Shown here piece by piece: positions 1 to 6,455 of a stretch of DNA of 17,082 nucleotides. The stretch lies in contig JAEYPY010000092.1 in NCBI GenBank assembly GCA_023410295.1, positions 1 through 17,082 of the forward strand, written 5' to 3'. Source of the stretch: Pseudomonadota bacterium. GTDB lineage: Bacteria; Pseudomonadota; Alphaproteobacteria; Caulobacterales; Aquidulcibacteraceae. The notes under the pieces are model-generated. The model ran no database searches. It was not told the origin of the DNA and worked only from the letters and a program-made list of their open reading frames with translations. The stretch's first letter is position 1; each line of letters opens with the position of its first letter. The translations under genes and the position numbers were made by a program.

Positions 1-238
1 GGCCCGGAAGGCCGTGCTTTTCGATCGATTTGCGCCAGCCATCGAACTCTTCTTCCGAGAGCCCGTAGCGTTGGCAGGCCTCTTCAAGAGTCAGCAGGCC
101 GCCGCGGACAGCCGCGACAACTTCAGCCTTGCGCCGAATGACCCAACGGGTCGTTCCCGGCGGCGGCAGATCGTCCAAAGTGAGGGGATTCCCGTCAGGA
201 CCCATCACCACCCCATCATAGCGGCGTTGCTTCTGCAT
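1..238 (-). CDS. sciP: SciP-family CtrA inhibitor (DUF1153), 3' end cut by window edge
   Basis: SciP is a small DNA-binding protein of alphaproteobacteria. In Caulobacter it binds the master cell-cycle regulator CtrA and stops it from activating its targets. The 79 residues visible here begin MQKQRRYDGVVMGPDG and contain the family hallmarks LPPPGTTRWVIRRKAEVV (about residues 24-41) and a helix-turn-helix-like stretch, GGLLTLEEACQRYGLS (about 46-61). The family is about 90 residues long, so only the last 10-15 are missing. The start is the ATG at 238, preceded by AGGAGA at 252-247 with 8-nt spacing. The gene lies downstream of flgE on the same strand after a 145-bp gap, the same hook-operon/sciP neighbourhood that I recall from Caulobacter. 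The gap is large enough for its own promoter. Identity rests on recognising the conserved family sequence and is strong; regulation here is inferred. Confidence 0.93.
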   Translation of the reverse strand, partial: MQKQRRYDGVVMGPDGNPLTLDDLPPPGTTRWVIRRKAEVVAAVRGGLLTLEEACQRYGLSEEEFDGWRKSIEKHGLPG

Positions 239-307
239 AGCGCCTTTCTCCTCTTTATTGAGGTGCCATCATAAGTCGCACGGCTAAAGAAACGACTAAG
301 GGCGCGC

Positions 308-323
308 GTTAAAATTCAGTAGA
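308..323 (-). promoter_or_regulatory. Possible CtrA box upstream of sciP
   Basis: On the minus strand the sequence reads TCTA-N7-TTAAC, compared with the CtrA consensus TTAA-N7-TTAAC. The second half-site is perfect and the first has two mismatches. It lies about 70 bp upstream of the sciP start, inside the only intergenic space before it. Caulobacter sciP is itself part of the CtrA circuit, which makes the site plausible. One degenerate box in a short AT-rich stretch could also be chance. A single GANTC site (GACTC, 345-349), the target of the CcrM methylase, lies nearby. Confidence 0.3.
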
Positions 324-383
324 CGCTGTGTCGAATTAGAACACGACTCGTCTTACTCATTTCTTACCCGCGCCCTCGCTCGA

Positions 384-1724
384 TTAGCGCTTCACCCGCA
401 GCAATTCTTCGAGCATTTCATCGGCTGTCGTGATGATGCGCGAGGACGCAGAGTAGGCGCGTTGCGTGGTGATGAGGTTCGTGAACTCCGCCGCGAGATC
501 GACGTTCGATGCTTCCAGCGCGCCCGACACCAGCCGGCCGGCGCCGCCCGCATTGGCGGAGTTGATGTTGTAGAGTCCGGATTCCAGCGTCGTGCGGAAT
601 GCACCACCGACATCGGGTTTCAGACCATTTGGGTTGAGAAACGTCGCCAGCGGAATTTGATAGAGCGCGCGGGCGCGGCCGTTCGAGAACTGCGCGGTCA
701 GCATGCCGTCGCCCTCAAGCACGAGGCCGACGAGATCGCCGGGCGGCACGCCGTCGGCGGTGACGCTGGTGACGCCGAAATTGTTGGCGAACTGGGTCAT
801 GCCGGTGGCGAGGTCGAGTGTCACGGCCTGATCGGCCGCGCCGGTGCTCGCGGCCCAATCGATCGTGAAGGCCGCGTCGATGTCCTGCACGGTGGAGGCG
901 GTGCCGTGGCCCACGACGCTGGCGACGGTGCCGTCCGTGTTGAAATTGAGGATGCCGGCCGCGAGCACGCCGCCGGTCGCCCCGCCGCCATCGACGTTCG
1001 TGTTGGGGCGAGCGTAGGCTTCAACGCGCCAGGTGTTAGGCCCGGTCTTCAGGAAGCCGAAAGCAATTGTGCGCGGCGCGCCCAAGCTGTCGTAGATTTC
1101 GAGTGAGCTTTCGAAGTGCGGCGTGATGGTGCCCATGGCCATGTCGCCGACGTCATAGGCGCCTTGCGCACCGGCATAATCGGCCTGGCCCGAGTTGAGG
1201 TTGGCGTTGAGCCCGACATTCGCCGTCGGCTCGGCGAGGCCGCCGACGCCGGAAATGTTCACAGGCTCGATCGCCGAGAGTGAGGTGGGTGAGGAGGTGA
1301 CGCTGCCATCGGCGCCCACCGGCCAGCCCTGCAGGAAGAGCCCTTGCGCGTTCACCATGTAACCGTCGGCGTCGATCGTGAACGAGCCGGCGCGCGTGAA
1401 CAGCACGCTGCCGCCGTTGGAGAGCTGCTGGTTATTGGTGGAGACGATGAAGAAGCCTTCGCCGGAGATGGCGAGGTCCGTGGTCGAGCGCGATTGCTCG
1501 AGCGAGCCTTGCAGCGAGATTTGCTGACGCACGAGCGGCAGCACGCCGCCTGCGTTATAGGTCGTGTTCGAGTTCTGCGCGTTGACCAGCGCGCTGAAAT
1601 CGACGCCCGAGCGCTTGTAGCCGACCGTGTTCACGTTGGCGATGTTGTCGGAAATGACGGCGAGCGCGCTCGAATTGGCGGTGAGGCCAGAAACGCCCGC
1701 GCGCAGGGCGGTATAGATAGACAT
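384..1724 (-). CDS. flgE: Flagellar hook protein FlgE
   Basis: FlgE polymerises into the flagellar hook, the universal joint between rod and filament, and is exported by the flagellar type III apparatus. The 446-residue product has the N-terminal rod/hook family signature (MSIYTALRAGVSGL, then SDNIANVNTVGYKRS at about 25-39). It also has the paired C-terminal signature (ASNVDLAAEF, then TTQRAYSASSRIITTADEML near the end), with a variable Gly/Ala/Thr-rich centre. An in-frame ATG lies 5 codons upstream at 1739. I prefer the ATG at 1724 because GGAG sits 9 nt before it and because FlgE proteins typically begin MSI-x-x-AL-x-AGVSGL. The gene is third in a fliK-flgD-flgE operon and is followed by sciP. 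It is shorter than the roughly 590-residue hook protein I recall for Caulobacter, so the surface-exposed middle domains are reduced. Confidence 0.96.
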   Translation of the reverse strand: MSIYTALRAGVSGLTANSSALAVISDNIANVNTVGYKRSGVDFSALVNAQNSNTTYNAGGVLPLVRQQISLQGSLEQSRSTTDLAISGEGFFIVSTNNQQLSNGGSVLFTRAGSFTIDADGYMVNAQGLFLQGWPVGADGSVTSSPTSLSAIEPVNISGVGGLAEPTANVGLNANLNSGQADYAGAQGAYDVGDMAMGTITPHFESSLEIYDSLGAPRTIAFGFLKTGPNTWRVEAYARPNTNVDGGGATGGVLAAGILNFNTDGTVASVVGHGTASTVQDIDAAFTIDWAASTGAADQAVTLDLATGMTQFANNFGVTSVTADGVPPGDLVGLVLEGDGMLTAQFSNGRARALYQIPLATFLNPNGLKPDVGGAFRTTLESGLYNINSANAGGAGRLVSGALEASNVDLAAEFTNLITTQRAYSASSRIITTADEMLEELLRVKR

Positions 1725-1733
1725 GTGTCCCAG

Positions 1734-1737
1734 CTCC
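1734..1737 (-). promoter_or_regulatory. Ribosome binding site that decides the flgE start
   Basis: GGAG on the minus strand ends 9 nt before the ATG at 1724. It lies inside the five extra codons that would be translated from the upstream ATG at 1739, which has no comparable purine-rich motif in front of it. This supports initiation at 1724. Confidence 0.6.
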
Positions 1738-1801
1738 ATCGCCGCCTGCGTCCGAGCAGCGGCGTCAGTTTCTGCAATGGAGCGCTTCTGCGCGTGATCG
1801 A

Positions 1802-1820
1802 CGCCCGCATTCGGCGGGCG
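1802..1820. repeat. 7-bp GC hairpin in the flgD-flgE spacer
   Basis: CGCCCGC (1802-1808) and GCGGGCG (1814-1820) form a perfect inverted repeat around the 5-nt loop ATTCG. It begins about 11 bp after the flgD stop codon on the minus strand. No T-run follows on either strand, so it does not look like a classical intrinsic terminator. Possible roles are mRNA 3'-end stabilisation, partial termination or simple processing between flgD and the highly expressed flgE. I see no GG-N10-GC sigma54 element in this 106-bp spacer, so flgE is probably read through from fliK. Confidence 0.5.
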
Positions 1821-1830
1821 CCATCCAGTG

Positions 1831-2490
1831 TCAGCTTCCGGTCAGCACCGAGCGAATCTCGTCGAGTCCGCGTGTGCCGGTCGGCGTGATGACAACGGGT
1901 GTCGTTCCGGAGAAATCGACGCCCATGATTCTTTCGCGAACGTTGATCGTCGGCTGGATCGTTTCGCCGGCCGCGTCCTTCGCTTCGATGGTGATGCGAT
2001 AGATGCCGTCCGGCGCGATTTCGCCGTTCGTGCGTTCGCCGTCCCAGGTGAAGAGATGCTCACCGGCGGCGCGCGGCGCAGTGTTTGTCTCGTACATCGT
2101 GCGCCCGCTCATGTCCTTGACGGTGATGGTGAGCGAGCTTGCGCCTTCCGGCATCCGGTAGGCCCAGTTCGCCGCCCCGCCGACGAGATAGGTTTCGTCC
2201 GCTTCGATGATCGCGTCCTTGCCGAGATAGGAGAGGGCCGCGCCCGCCGAAGCCGCTTGGTATTGGCCGACCAAGCCTTCCAGCTGCTCGTTGGTGCGGA
2301 TCTGCTGTTCGACCTGACTGAACTGCACCAGCTGCTGCGTGAACTGCGTGGAATCCATCGGCGCGAGCGGATCCTGGTTCTGCAACTGCGCCGTCAGCAG
2401 GATGAGGAACGAATCGTAATTGTCCGACAGGCGCGCGCGATCGCCGTTGGATTGATTGATGACGGGATCGCCGATTGGTGGGATAGCCAT
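1831..2490 (-). CDS. flgD: Flagellar hook cap / assembly protein FlgD
   Basis: FlgD forms the cap under which FlgE subunits add to the growing hook and is removed when the hook is complete. The 219-residue product carries the FlgD N-terminal signature LLTAQLQNQDPLAPMD at about 31-46, followed by TQQLVQFSQVEQQ. The C-terminal half (about 100-200) contains the LTITVKDMSGRTMYE and FTWDGERTNGE elements of the FlgD tudor / Ig-like (FlgD_ig) fold. The length is typical of the family. The start ATG at 2490 has GAGGA about 8 nt upstream. It lies 11 bp downstream of the fliK stop, consistent with one fliK-flgD-flgE transcript, and the export and length-control partners are adjacent. Confidence 0.95.
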   Translation of the reverse strand: MAIPPIGDPVINQSNGDRARLSDNYDSFLILLTAQLQNQDPLAPMDSTQFTQQLVQFSQVEQQIRTNEQLEGLVGQYQAASAGAALSYLGKDAIIEADETYLVGGAANWAYRMPEGASSLTITVKDMSGRTMYETNTAPRAAGEHLFTWDGERTNGEIAPDGIYRITIEAKDAAGETIQPTINVRERIMGVDFSGTTPVVITPTGTRGLDEIRSVLTGS

Positions 2491-2501
2491 CGCTTACGTC
2501 C

Positions 2502-3923
2502 TCACACCATCATGTCCAGGCGCACGCCGCGCCAACGCTCGTAGCCGAGTGGGCGCGCGCTTTGTTGTTGCGGCGCATCGCTCGCCTCGGCTGCCAGAGC
2601 GCCGCCCGGCGCGCCGTCGTGCGATGCGTCTTGCGACCCCTCGTGGCCTTGCCGCAGATCGAAGGCGAGGCCGTTGTCGGAAAGTTCGAGCCCGGCCGAT
2701 TGCAGCATCTGTTCGAGCTCGCGCGCATTACGTGCGAGTTCGGCCAAGGCTTGCGGCGAGTCCGCGGCGATCAGCGCCGTGACGCGATGATCGCGCGAGA
2801 CTTCGAGGCGCACATCGACGCGTCCAAGCTCCGGCGGATCGAGTCGGAGCTCGAAGCTGGTGCTCTCGCCGTTGAACTGGCGCACGATCTCACGCGCGAT
2901 CTGCGCCGCGGCAGGCGTCGCGCGCGCGGCTTGATCCGGCGCTGCCTGCTGCGTGTGCGACGCGGCATGGGTGGATGCGGCTGAACCCGCCTGAGTTTGC
3001 GGTGGCGGCGCTTGCGGCCCGTCGATGGCGGGCGCCGGCGCGGGCGCTGACGCCACACTATCTTTCGCCGCTTGATTGGGCGCAGATTGCGCGGCGGCTG
3101 CGCGTTGAGCGGCGGCGGGTGAAGGCGGTTGAGGCGCTTGCGGCGCATCGGCGTTCTTCTCGACCTTCGGCTCGCTCTTGCCGTTGCGCGGAGAAGCTTC
3201 GCGCGGTTGCGCTGATTGCGCGGCGCTTGCGACGGCGGCGGCGGGGAGCGCCGTGTCTGCATCCGCATTGGCTACGACCGGAGTGACGGGCGGCGGAGCG
3301 GCATTGGCTTGCGTGGGTTGGGTCGGTTGCGGCGGCGCTGGCGCAGCGTTGCTTTGCGGCGCTGACTCCGCACTCTTCGCGCCGCCACTGGCGGCCGCGT
3401 TGTTGTTTGCGTGATCGCCAGAGGCTGCACGTTCGGCCTGCGCCGGCGCCGCTGCGGATGCGGGCGTTTCTCCGGTTGTCGCTGACCCAGGTGCAGCACT
3501 TTCGATGGGCGTGGTCTGAGCAGGCGCAGCGGCTGGCGAAGCTGCAGCGGCGCTTTGCGAAGCATTGCCGGTCTGCGCTTCAGCGGTCACCACGGGCGAA
3601 GTCGGCGGGGCGACAACTTGCACGATGAAGGCAGGAGCCGGCGCTTCGGTTGACGCCGTCTGATGCTCACCACTGTTCGCCGGCGGCGCCGCTTCGTCGG
3701 CCGACGGAGACGCGGAAGCCTCCGATGCGCGCGGTGTCTGCGGCGGCGCTTCCGGTTGTGGATCAGGCGCGCTCTCGCGCGGCACGGGGGATTCATCTGC
3801 AGTGGCCGCCTCGAGATGGTCGGCAAAGCTCGGCTCGGAGGCGTCGGCAGGCGCGGCCCGCGGCGCAGCGGCGCGCGGCGGCGCTGCGGTCGGCTCAAGA
3901 ACGGCGTCGGCCGCGAAATCCAT
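2502..3923 (-). CDS. fliK: Flagellar hook-length control protein FliK
   Basis: FliK is the secreted molecular ruler that measures hook length and switches export specificity from hook to filament-type substrates. The 473-residue product has a short N-terminal segment with SFADHLEAA at about 32-40. A roughly 300-residue Ala/Pro/Gln/Ser-rich low-complexity region follows. The conserved C-terminal Flg_hook domain lies at about 340-425 and includes FELRLDPPELGRVDVRLEV, then LAELARNARELEQMLQSAGLEL. The reading frame stays open to a codon at 4019, but the ATG at 3923 is preferred. AGGGGG precedes it, and a sigma54 promoter lies at 3979-3964, inside the longer version, so transcription should begin after the upstream codon. 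It is the first gene of the hook operon. The biased composition makes the opposite strand look open, but those frames are shadows. Confidence 0.92.
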   Translation of the reverse strand: MDFAADAVLEPTAAPPRAAAPRAAPADASEPSFADHLEAATADESPVPRESAPDPQPEAPPQTPRASEASASPSADEAAPPANSGEHQTASTEAPAPAFIVQVVAPPTSPVVTAEAQTGNASQSAAAASPAAAPAQTTPIESAAPGSATTGETPASAAAPAQAERAASGDHANNNAAASGGAKSAESAPQSNAAPAPPQPTQPTQANAAPPPVTPVVANADADTALPAAAVASAAQSAQPREASPRNGKSEPKVEKNADAPQAPQPPSPAAAQRAAAAQSAPNQAAKDSVASAPAPAPAIDGPQAPPPQTQAGSAASTHAASHTQQAAPDQAARATPAAAQIAREIVRQFNGESTSFELRLDPPELGRVDVRLEVSRDHRVTALIAADSPQALAELARNARELEQMLQSAGLELSDNGLAFDLRQGHEGSQDASHDGAPGGALAAEASDAPQQQSARPLGYERWRGVRLDMMV

Positions 3924-3963
3924 ACGTCCCCCTAGGCCCGGACACGCGGGCTTGGAGTTCCGG

Positions 3964-3979
3964 AGCAATCGTCGGGCCA
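3964..3979 (-). promoter_or_regulatory. Sigma54 (-24/-12) promoter for fliK-flgD-flgE
   Basis: The minus strand reads TGGCCCG-ACGA-TTGCT against the RpoN consensus TGGCACG-N4-TTGCW, with one mismatch. The diagnostic GG and GC dinucleotides are exactly 10 nt apart (GG at 3978-3977, GC at 3966-3965). The predicted transcription start is near 3953, giving a roughly 30-nt leader before the fliK ATG at 3923. That leader opens with a small inverted repeat, GCCCG-N6-CGGGC (3936-3951). Caulobacter hook operons are sigma54-dependent class III genes, in agreement with this call. Confidence 0.8.
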
Positions 3980-4053
3980 CGGCGCTAACCATAGAAAAGA
4001 CGAAATAAAACAGAGACATGACGCTTTGGGGCAGGAACTTTCTGGTGGCCTAT

Positions 4054-4070
4054 CCGGCAATTTCCGCCGC
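4054..4070. promoter_or_regulatory. ftr-like element 1 between the divergent promoters (candidate FlbD site)
   Basis: CCGGCAATTTCCGCCGC matches the element at 4239-4255 in 14 of 17 positions and has the same CCGGC / AT-rich core / GCCG layout. It sits 75 bp upstream of the fliK -24 element and about 34 bp upstream of the flgK -24 element. It is therefore placed where an enhancer-binding activator could serve both. In Caulobacter the NtrC-like activator FlbD binds ftr elements near sigma54 flagellar promoters. The ftr assignment rests on the pair of similar sites and their context, not on a consensus score. Confidence 0.5.
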
Positions 4071-4103
4071 CCTGCTCGGCAGCTTCTGCCGAGCCATTAA
4101 CCC

Positions 4104-4118
4104 TGGCCCCAAGCTTGC
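4104..4118 (+). promoter_or_regulatory. Sigma54 (-24/-12) promoter for flgK-flgL
   Basis: The plus strand reads TGGCCCC-AAGC-TTGC, with GG at 4105-4106 and GC at 4117-4118, exactly 10 nt apart. This is close to the RpoN consensus TGGCACG-N4-TTGC. The predicted transcription start is around 4130, leaving a long leader of about 157 nt before the flgK ATG at 4287. It is divergent to the sigma54 element at 3979-3964, with about 125 bp between the two -24 elements. Confidence 0.75.
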
Positions 4119-4286
4119 GAGACACTTCCGATGAAGGCCTGCGCCCGCGTCTCGCGCGGACGTCGGCATCGCGGAGAAAGATGTGCTTTATCAAGCGCTT
4201 GTCTATGCTGAAGCGTCGCGCCCACCGTGCGCGCGCACCCGGCAAATTTCGCCGGGCGCCGGGCGCTTTCTGCCGGGGGGCAGGCC
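4119..4286 (+). other. Long leader region of flgK
   Basis: This is the stretch between the flgK sigma54 promoter and the flgK start. It contains a strong palindrome (4238-4256), then repeated GCCGGG blocks up to the G-run at 4275-4280 just before the start codon. A 26-codon frame (4131-4211, ATG to TGA) starts almost at the predicted transcription start. It uses codons that are rare in the neighbouring genes (TTA, CTA, AGA), so I do not call it a gene. Confidence 0.4.
4238..4256. promoter_or_regulatory. ftr-like element 2 in the flgK leader (candidate FlbD site)
   Basis: CCCGGC (4238-4243) and GCCGGG (4251-4256) form a perfect 6-bp inverted repeat around the AT-rich centre AAATTTC. The site lies about 110 bp downstream of the predicted flgK transcription start. 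Downstream ftr sites are known for the divergent flaN (flgK) and flbG (hook operon) units of Caulobacter (ftr2/ftr3). The similar sequence at 4054-4070 argues for a protein-binding site. It could also fold as an RNA hairpin in the leader, and both readings remain open. Confidence 0.5.
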
Positions 4287-6443
4287 ATGGTCGGTCTAAC
4301 CAGCGTTCTCCTGTCGGGCCTCTCCGGCATGCGCGCGGCCCAAAGCGCGATGGGCGCGATCTCCAACAACATCACCAACGCCAACACGCCCGGCTACGTC
4401 CGCACGGAGGTTACGCTCGCGCCGCGTTCGCACTTGGGCGCCGGCGCCGGCGTTGAGGTCACCGGCATCCAGCGCGCGGCGGACCGCTTCCTCGCCACGG
4501 CCAGCTACATCGCTCGCGCCGCGCAGGGGGCAGCCTCCGTACGCGCAGATATCCTGGCGCGCGCGCAATCCAATTTCGGCGACCCAGCCAGCAACACCTC
4601 GATGTTCGCAATGCTGGACGATTTCTGGGGAGCGATGACGGAGATCGGCGTCGATCCATCGTCCACACTGCGTCGCGTCGATGCGGTGAGTTCGCTGCAG
4701 ACGATGTTCTCGGAGGTGCATCGCGTCGCGGAGTCCCTGCAGGATCTGATCGCAGAAGCCGATCAGCGCATCGCCGACGCGGTCAATGACGCGCAAAGCC
4801 TCATGGATCGCATTTCCCAGCTGAATGAGGAAATCCAGCTCAACAAGCGCACAGGCGCCGACGCTTCCGGCGCGGAGAATGCTCAGGCAGCGCTGATTGA
4901 TGAGCTATCAGTATTGCTCGACGTGCGTGTCTCGCCGCTCACGGAAGGCGGCGTGCATGTGCGCACCAGTGGCGGCGCGCTCCTCGTCGGCGCTCAAGCA
5001 GCGCGGCTGAGCTATACGCCAAACTCATCACCGTTCGCCGGCCACAGCGTCATCTCGATCAACGAACAGCTCGGCGCGGGGTCGAACCTCGAGCCGTTCT
5101 TGCTCAGTGGCGAACTCAAAGGCCTGTTGCAGGTGCGCGACCAGGATCTGGTGGGTCTTTCCGAAGCTCTGGGCGGCTTCTCCGCAGCGCTCGCGGATTC
5201 CTTGAACCAGGTGCACAACGAAAACGCCTCAGCGCCGCCGGTAAGCGAACTGGTCGGCCGCCAGACGGGACTGCTTGGCACAGATGCATTGAGCTTCACG
5301 GGCAATGCCATCGTCGCCGTCACCGACTCTGCCGGCAATCTGCGCGAGCGGCTGACCATTGACTTTGACGCACTGACCATCACCGGCGAAGCGCCGGCCG
5401 CCGTCTATAGCTTCGCCGGCGGCACGATCAACGCGTTCACAACCGCGCTCAACACAGCGCTCGGCGCGGCGACGCCGCCCGGCAGCGCGAGCTTCGTGAA
5501 TGGCGTGCTGACATTGAACGCCAGCAGCGACGGCGGCGTGGTCGTCCAGCAGGACAGCGCCGATCCATCGGCGCGGGCCGGACGCGGCTTTTCACACTTC
5601 TTTGGCCTCAACGATCTTGTCTCTCGTCCGACGCCGCTCTTCTTTCAAAGCGGCATTGGCGGCACGGATCTGCACGGCTTCAATGCCGGCGGCGAAATCA
5701 CCTACGAGATCCGCGACACGATGGGGCGGCAGATCGCCACGCGGACGGTCTCCATTTCCGGAGCGCTCGCAGGCGCCGGCTCCAACTGGAATGATCTCCT
5801 CACCGCGCTGAACGCGCCGGCCACTGGGCTTGGAGAATTCGGCTCGTTTTCGCTTGATGCGGCGACGGGGCGCGTGAACTTCACCCCGGGTCCGACATTC
5901 CAAGTCGAACTCGTCGCCGATTCCTCACAGCGCGGCGGGACGGGCGTTTCGTTCTCGGCGCTCAACGGGCTCTCGCCTGCGGCGACGGCTGGGCGCGCGT
6001 TTGAGATCAATGTCGATGCAGAAGTCGCCGCCGATCCGGGGCTTCTCGCTGTCGGCCGGCCAAACTTGAGCGCCGCGCTTGGCGACCGGGTGATCGAAGC
6101 GGGAGACAATCGCGGCGCCAGCGCGCTGGTTTCAGCGCGCGATACGGTGCGCAGCTTCGCCGCCGCCGGCGTGCTCACGGCGCAATCGACGACGCTTGCG
6201 GTTTACGCGGCGCGGCTTGGAGGCGAAGCCGGGCGCATGGCGCAGGACGCGTCGCGCGGGGCCAAGGGCGCGGCTGCGGTGGCCACAGCCGCAGATGACC
6301 GGCGCGCCCAAGTGGAAGGCGTCAGCCTCGACGACGAATTGTTGAAGATGACATCGTATCAGAATGCCTACGCCGCATCAGCGCGGGTTATTCAAGCCGC
6401 GACCGAGATGCTCGATGTGCTGATGTCCATCGGTTATCGGTAA
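4287..6443 (+). CDS. flgK: Flagellar hook-associated protein 1, FlgK
   Basis: FlgK (HAP1) is the first of the two junction proteins that connect the hook to the flagellin filament. The 718-residue product begins MVGLTSVLLSGLSGMRAAQ and has the rod/hook signature SNNITNANTPGY at about 26-37. A coiled-coil-rich segment follows at about 110-220 (SLQDLIAEADQRIADAVNDA, QLNEEIQLNKRTGADASG), then a large Gly/Ala/Ser-rich variable middle. The C-terminal signature is DDELLKMTSYQNAYAASARV, then QAATEMLDVLMSI at the very end. The frame is open 20 codons further upstream, but those residues are GC-driven and lack the family motif, so the ATG at 4287 is used. Its ribosome site (GGGGGG, 6 nt upstream) is not canonical. 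It is 12 bp upstream of flgL, in a likely two-gene sigma54-driven operon divergent from fliK. Confidence 0.94.
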   Translation: MVGLTSVLLSGLSGMRAAQSAMGAISNNITNANTPGYVRTEVTLAPRSHLGAGAGVEVTGIQRAADRFLATASYIARAAQGAASVRADILARAQSNFGDPASNTSMFAMLDDFWGAMTEIGVDPSSTLRRVDAVSSLQTMFSEVHRVAESLQDLIAEADQRIADAVNDAQSLMDRISQLNEEIQLNKRTGADASGAENAQAALIDELSVLLDVRVSPLTEGGVHVRTSGGALLVGAQAARLSYTPNSSPFAGHSVISINEQLGAGSNLEPFLLSGELKGLLQVRDQDLVGLSEALGGFSAALADSLNQVHNENASAPPVSELVGRQTGLLGTDALSFTGNAIVAVTDSAGNLRERLTIDFDALTITGEAPAAVYSFAGGTINAFTTALNTALGAATPPGSASFVNGVLTLNASSDGGVVVQQDSADPSARAGRGFSHFFGLNDLVSRPTPLFFQSGIGGTDLHGFNAGGEITYEIRDTMGRQIATRTVSISGALAGAGSNWNDLLTALNAPATGLGEFGSFSLDAATGRVNFTPGPTFQVELVADSSQRGGTGVSFSALNGLSPAATAGRAFEINVDAEVAADPGLLAVGRPNLSAALGDRVIEAGDNRGASALVSARDTVRSFAAAGVLTAQSTTLAVYAARLGGEAGRMAQDASRGAKGAAAVATAADDRRAQVEGVSLDDELLKMTSYQNAYAASARVIQAATEMLDVLMSIGYR

Positions 6444-6455
6444 TAGGAGAGAGCC

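Noticed and set aside
462..1106. 214-codon open frame antisense to flgE
   Set aside because: It is the shadow of a high-GC gene on the opposite strand, with no recognisable family motif and no ribosome site, while flgE is certain.
1725..1830. Possible sigma54 promoter for flgE
   Set aside because: TGG and TGC motifs are present but the GG-GC distance is 12 nt, which does not fit the strict 10-nt spacing.
1344..2544. Plus-strand open frames of 181 and 238 codons over flgE/flgD
   Set aside because: Both run antisense to conserved flagellar genes and contain Arg/Ala/Gly-rich composition typical of reverse-strand shadows.
2562..4008. Several plus-strand frames and an extra minus-strand frame within fliK
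   Set aside because: They arise from the Ala/Pro-rich repeats of fliK, which keep several frames open. None has a family signature.
3924..4019. N-terminal extension of fliK to a start at 4019 (32 extra residues)
   Set aside because: The extension covers the sigma54 promoter and its predicted start site. The residues do not look like a FliK N-terminus, and the ATG at 3923 has its own AGGGGG site.
4131..4211. 26-codon leader frame upstream of flgK
   Set aside because: Its codon use (TTA, CTA, AGA, TGT) is unlike its neighbours and it has no ribosome site. It is mentioned only because it begins at the predicted transcription start.
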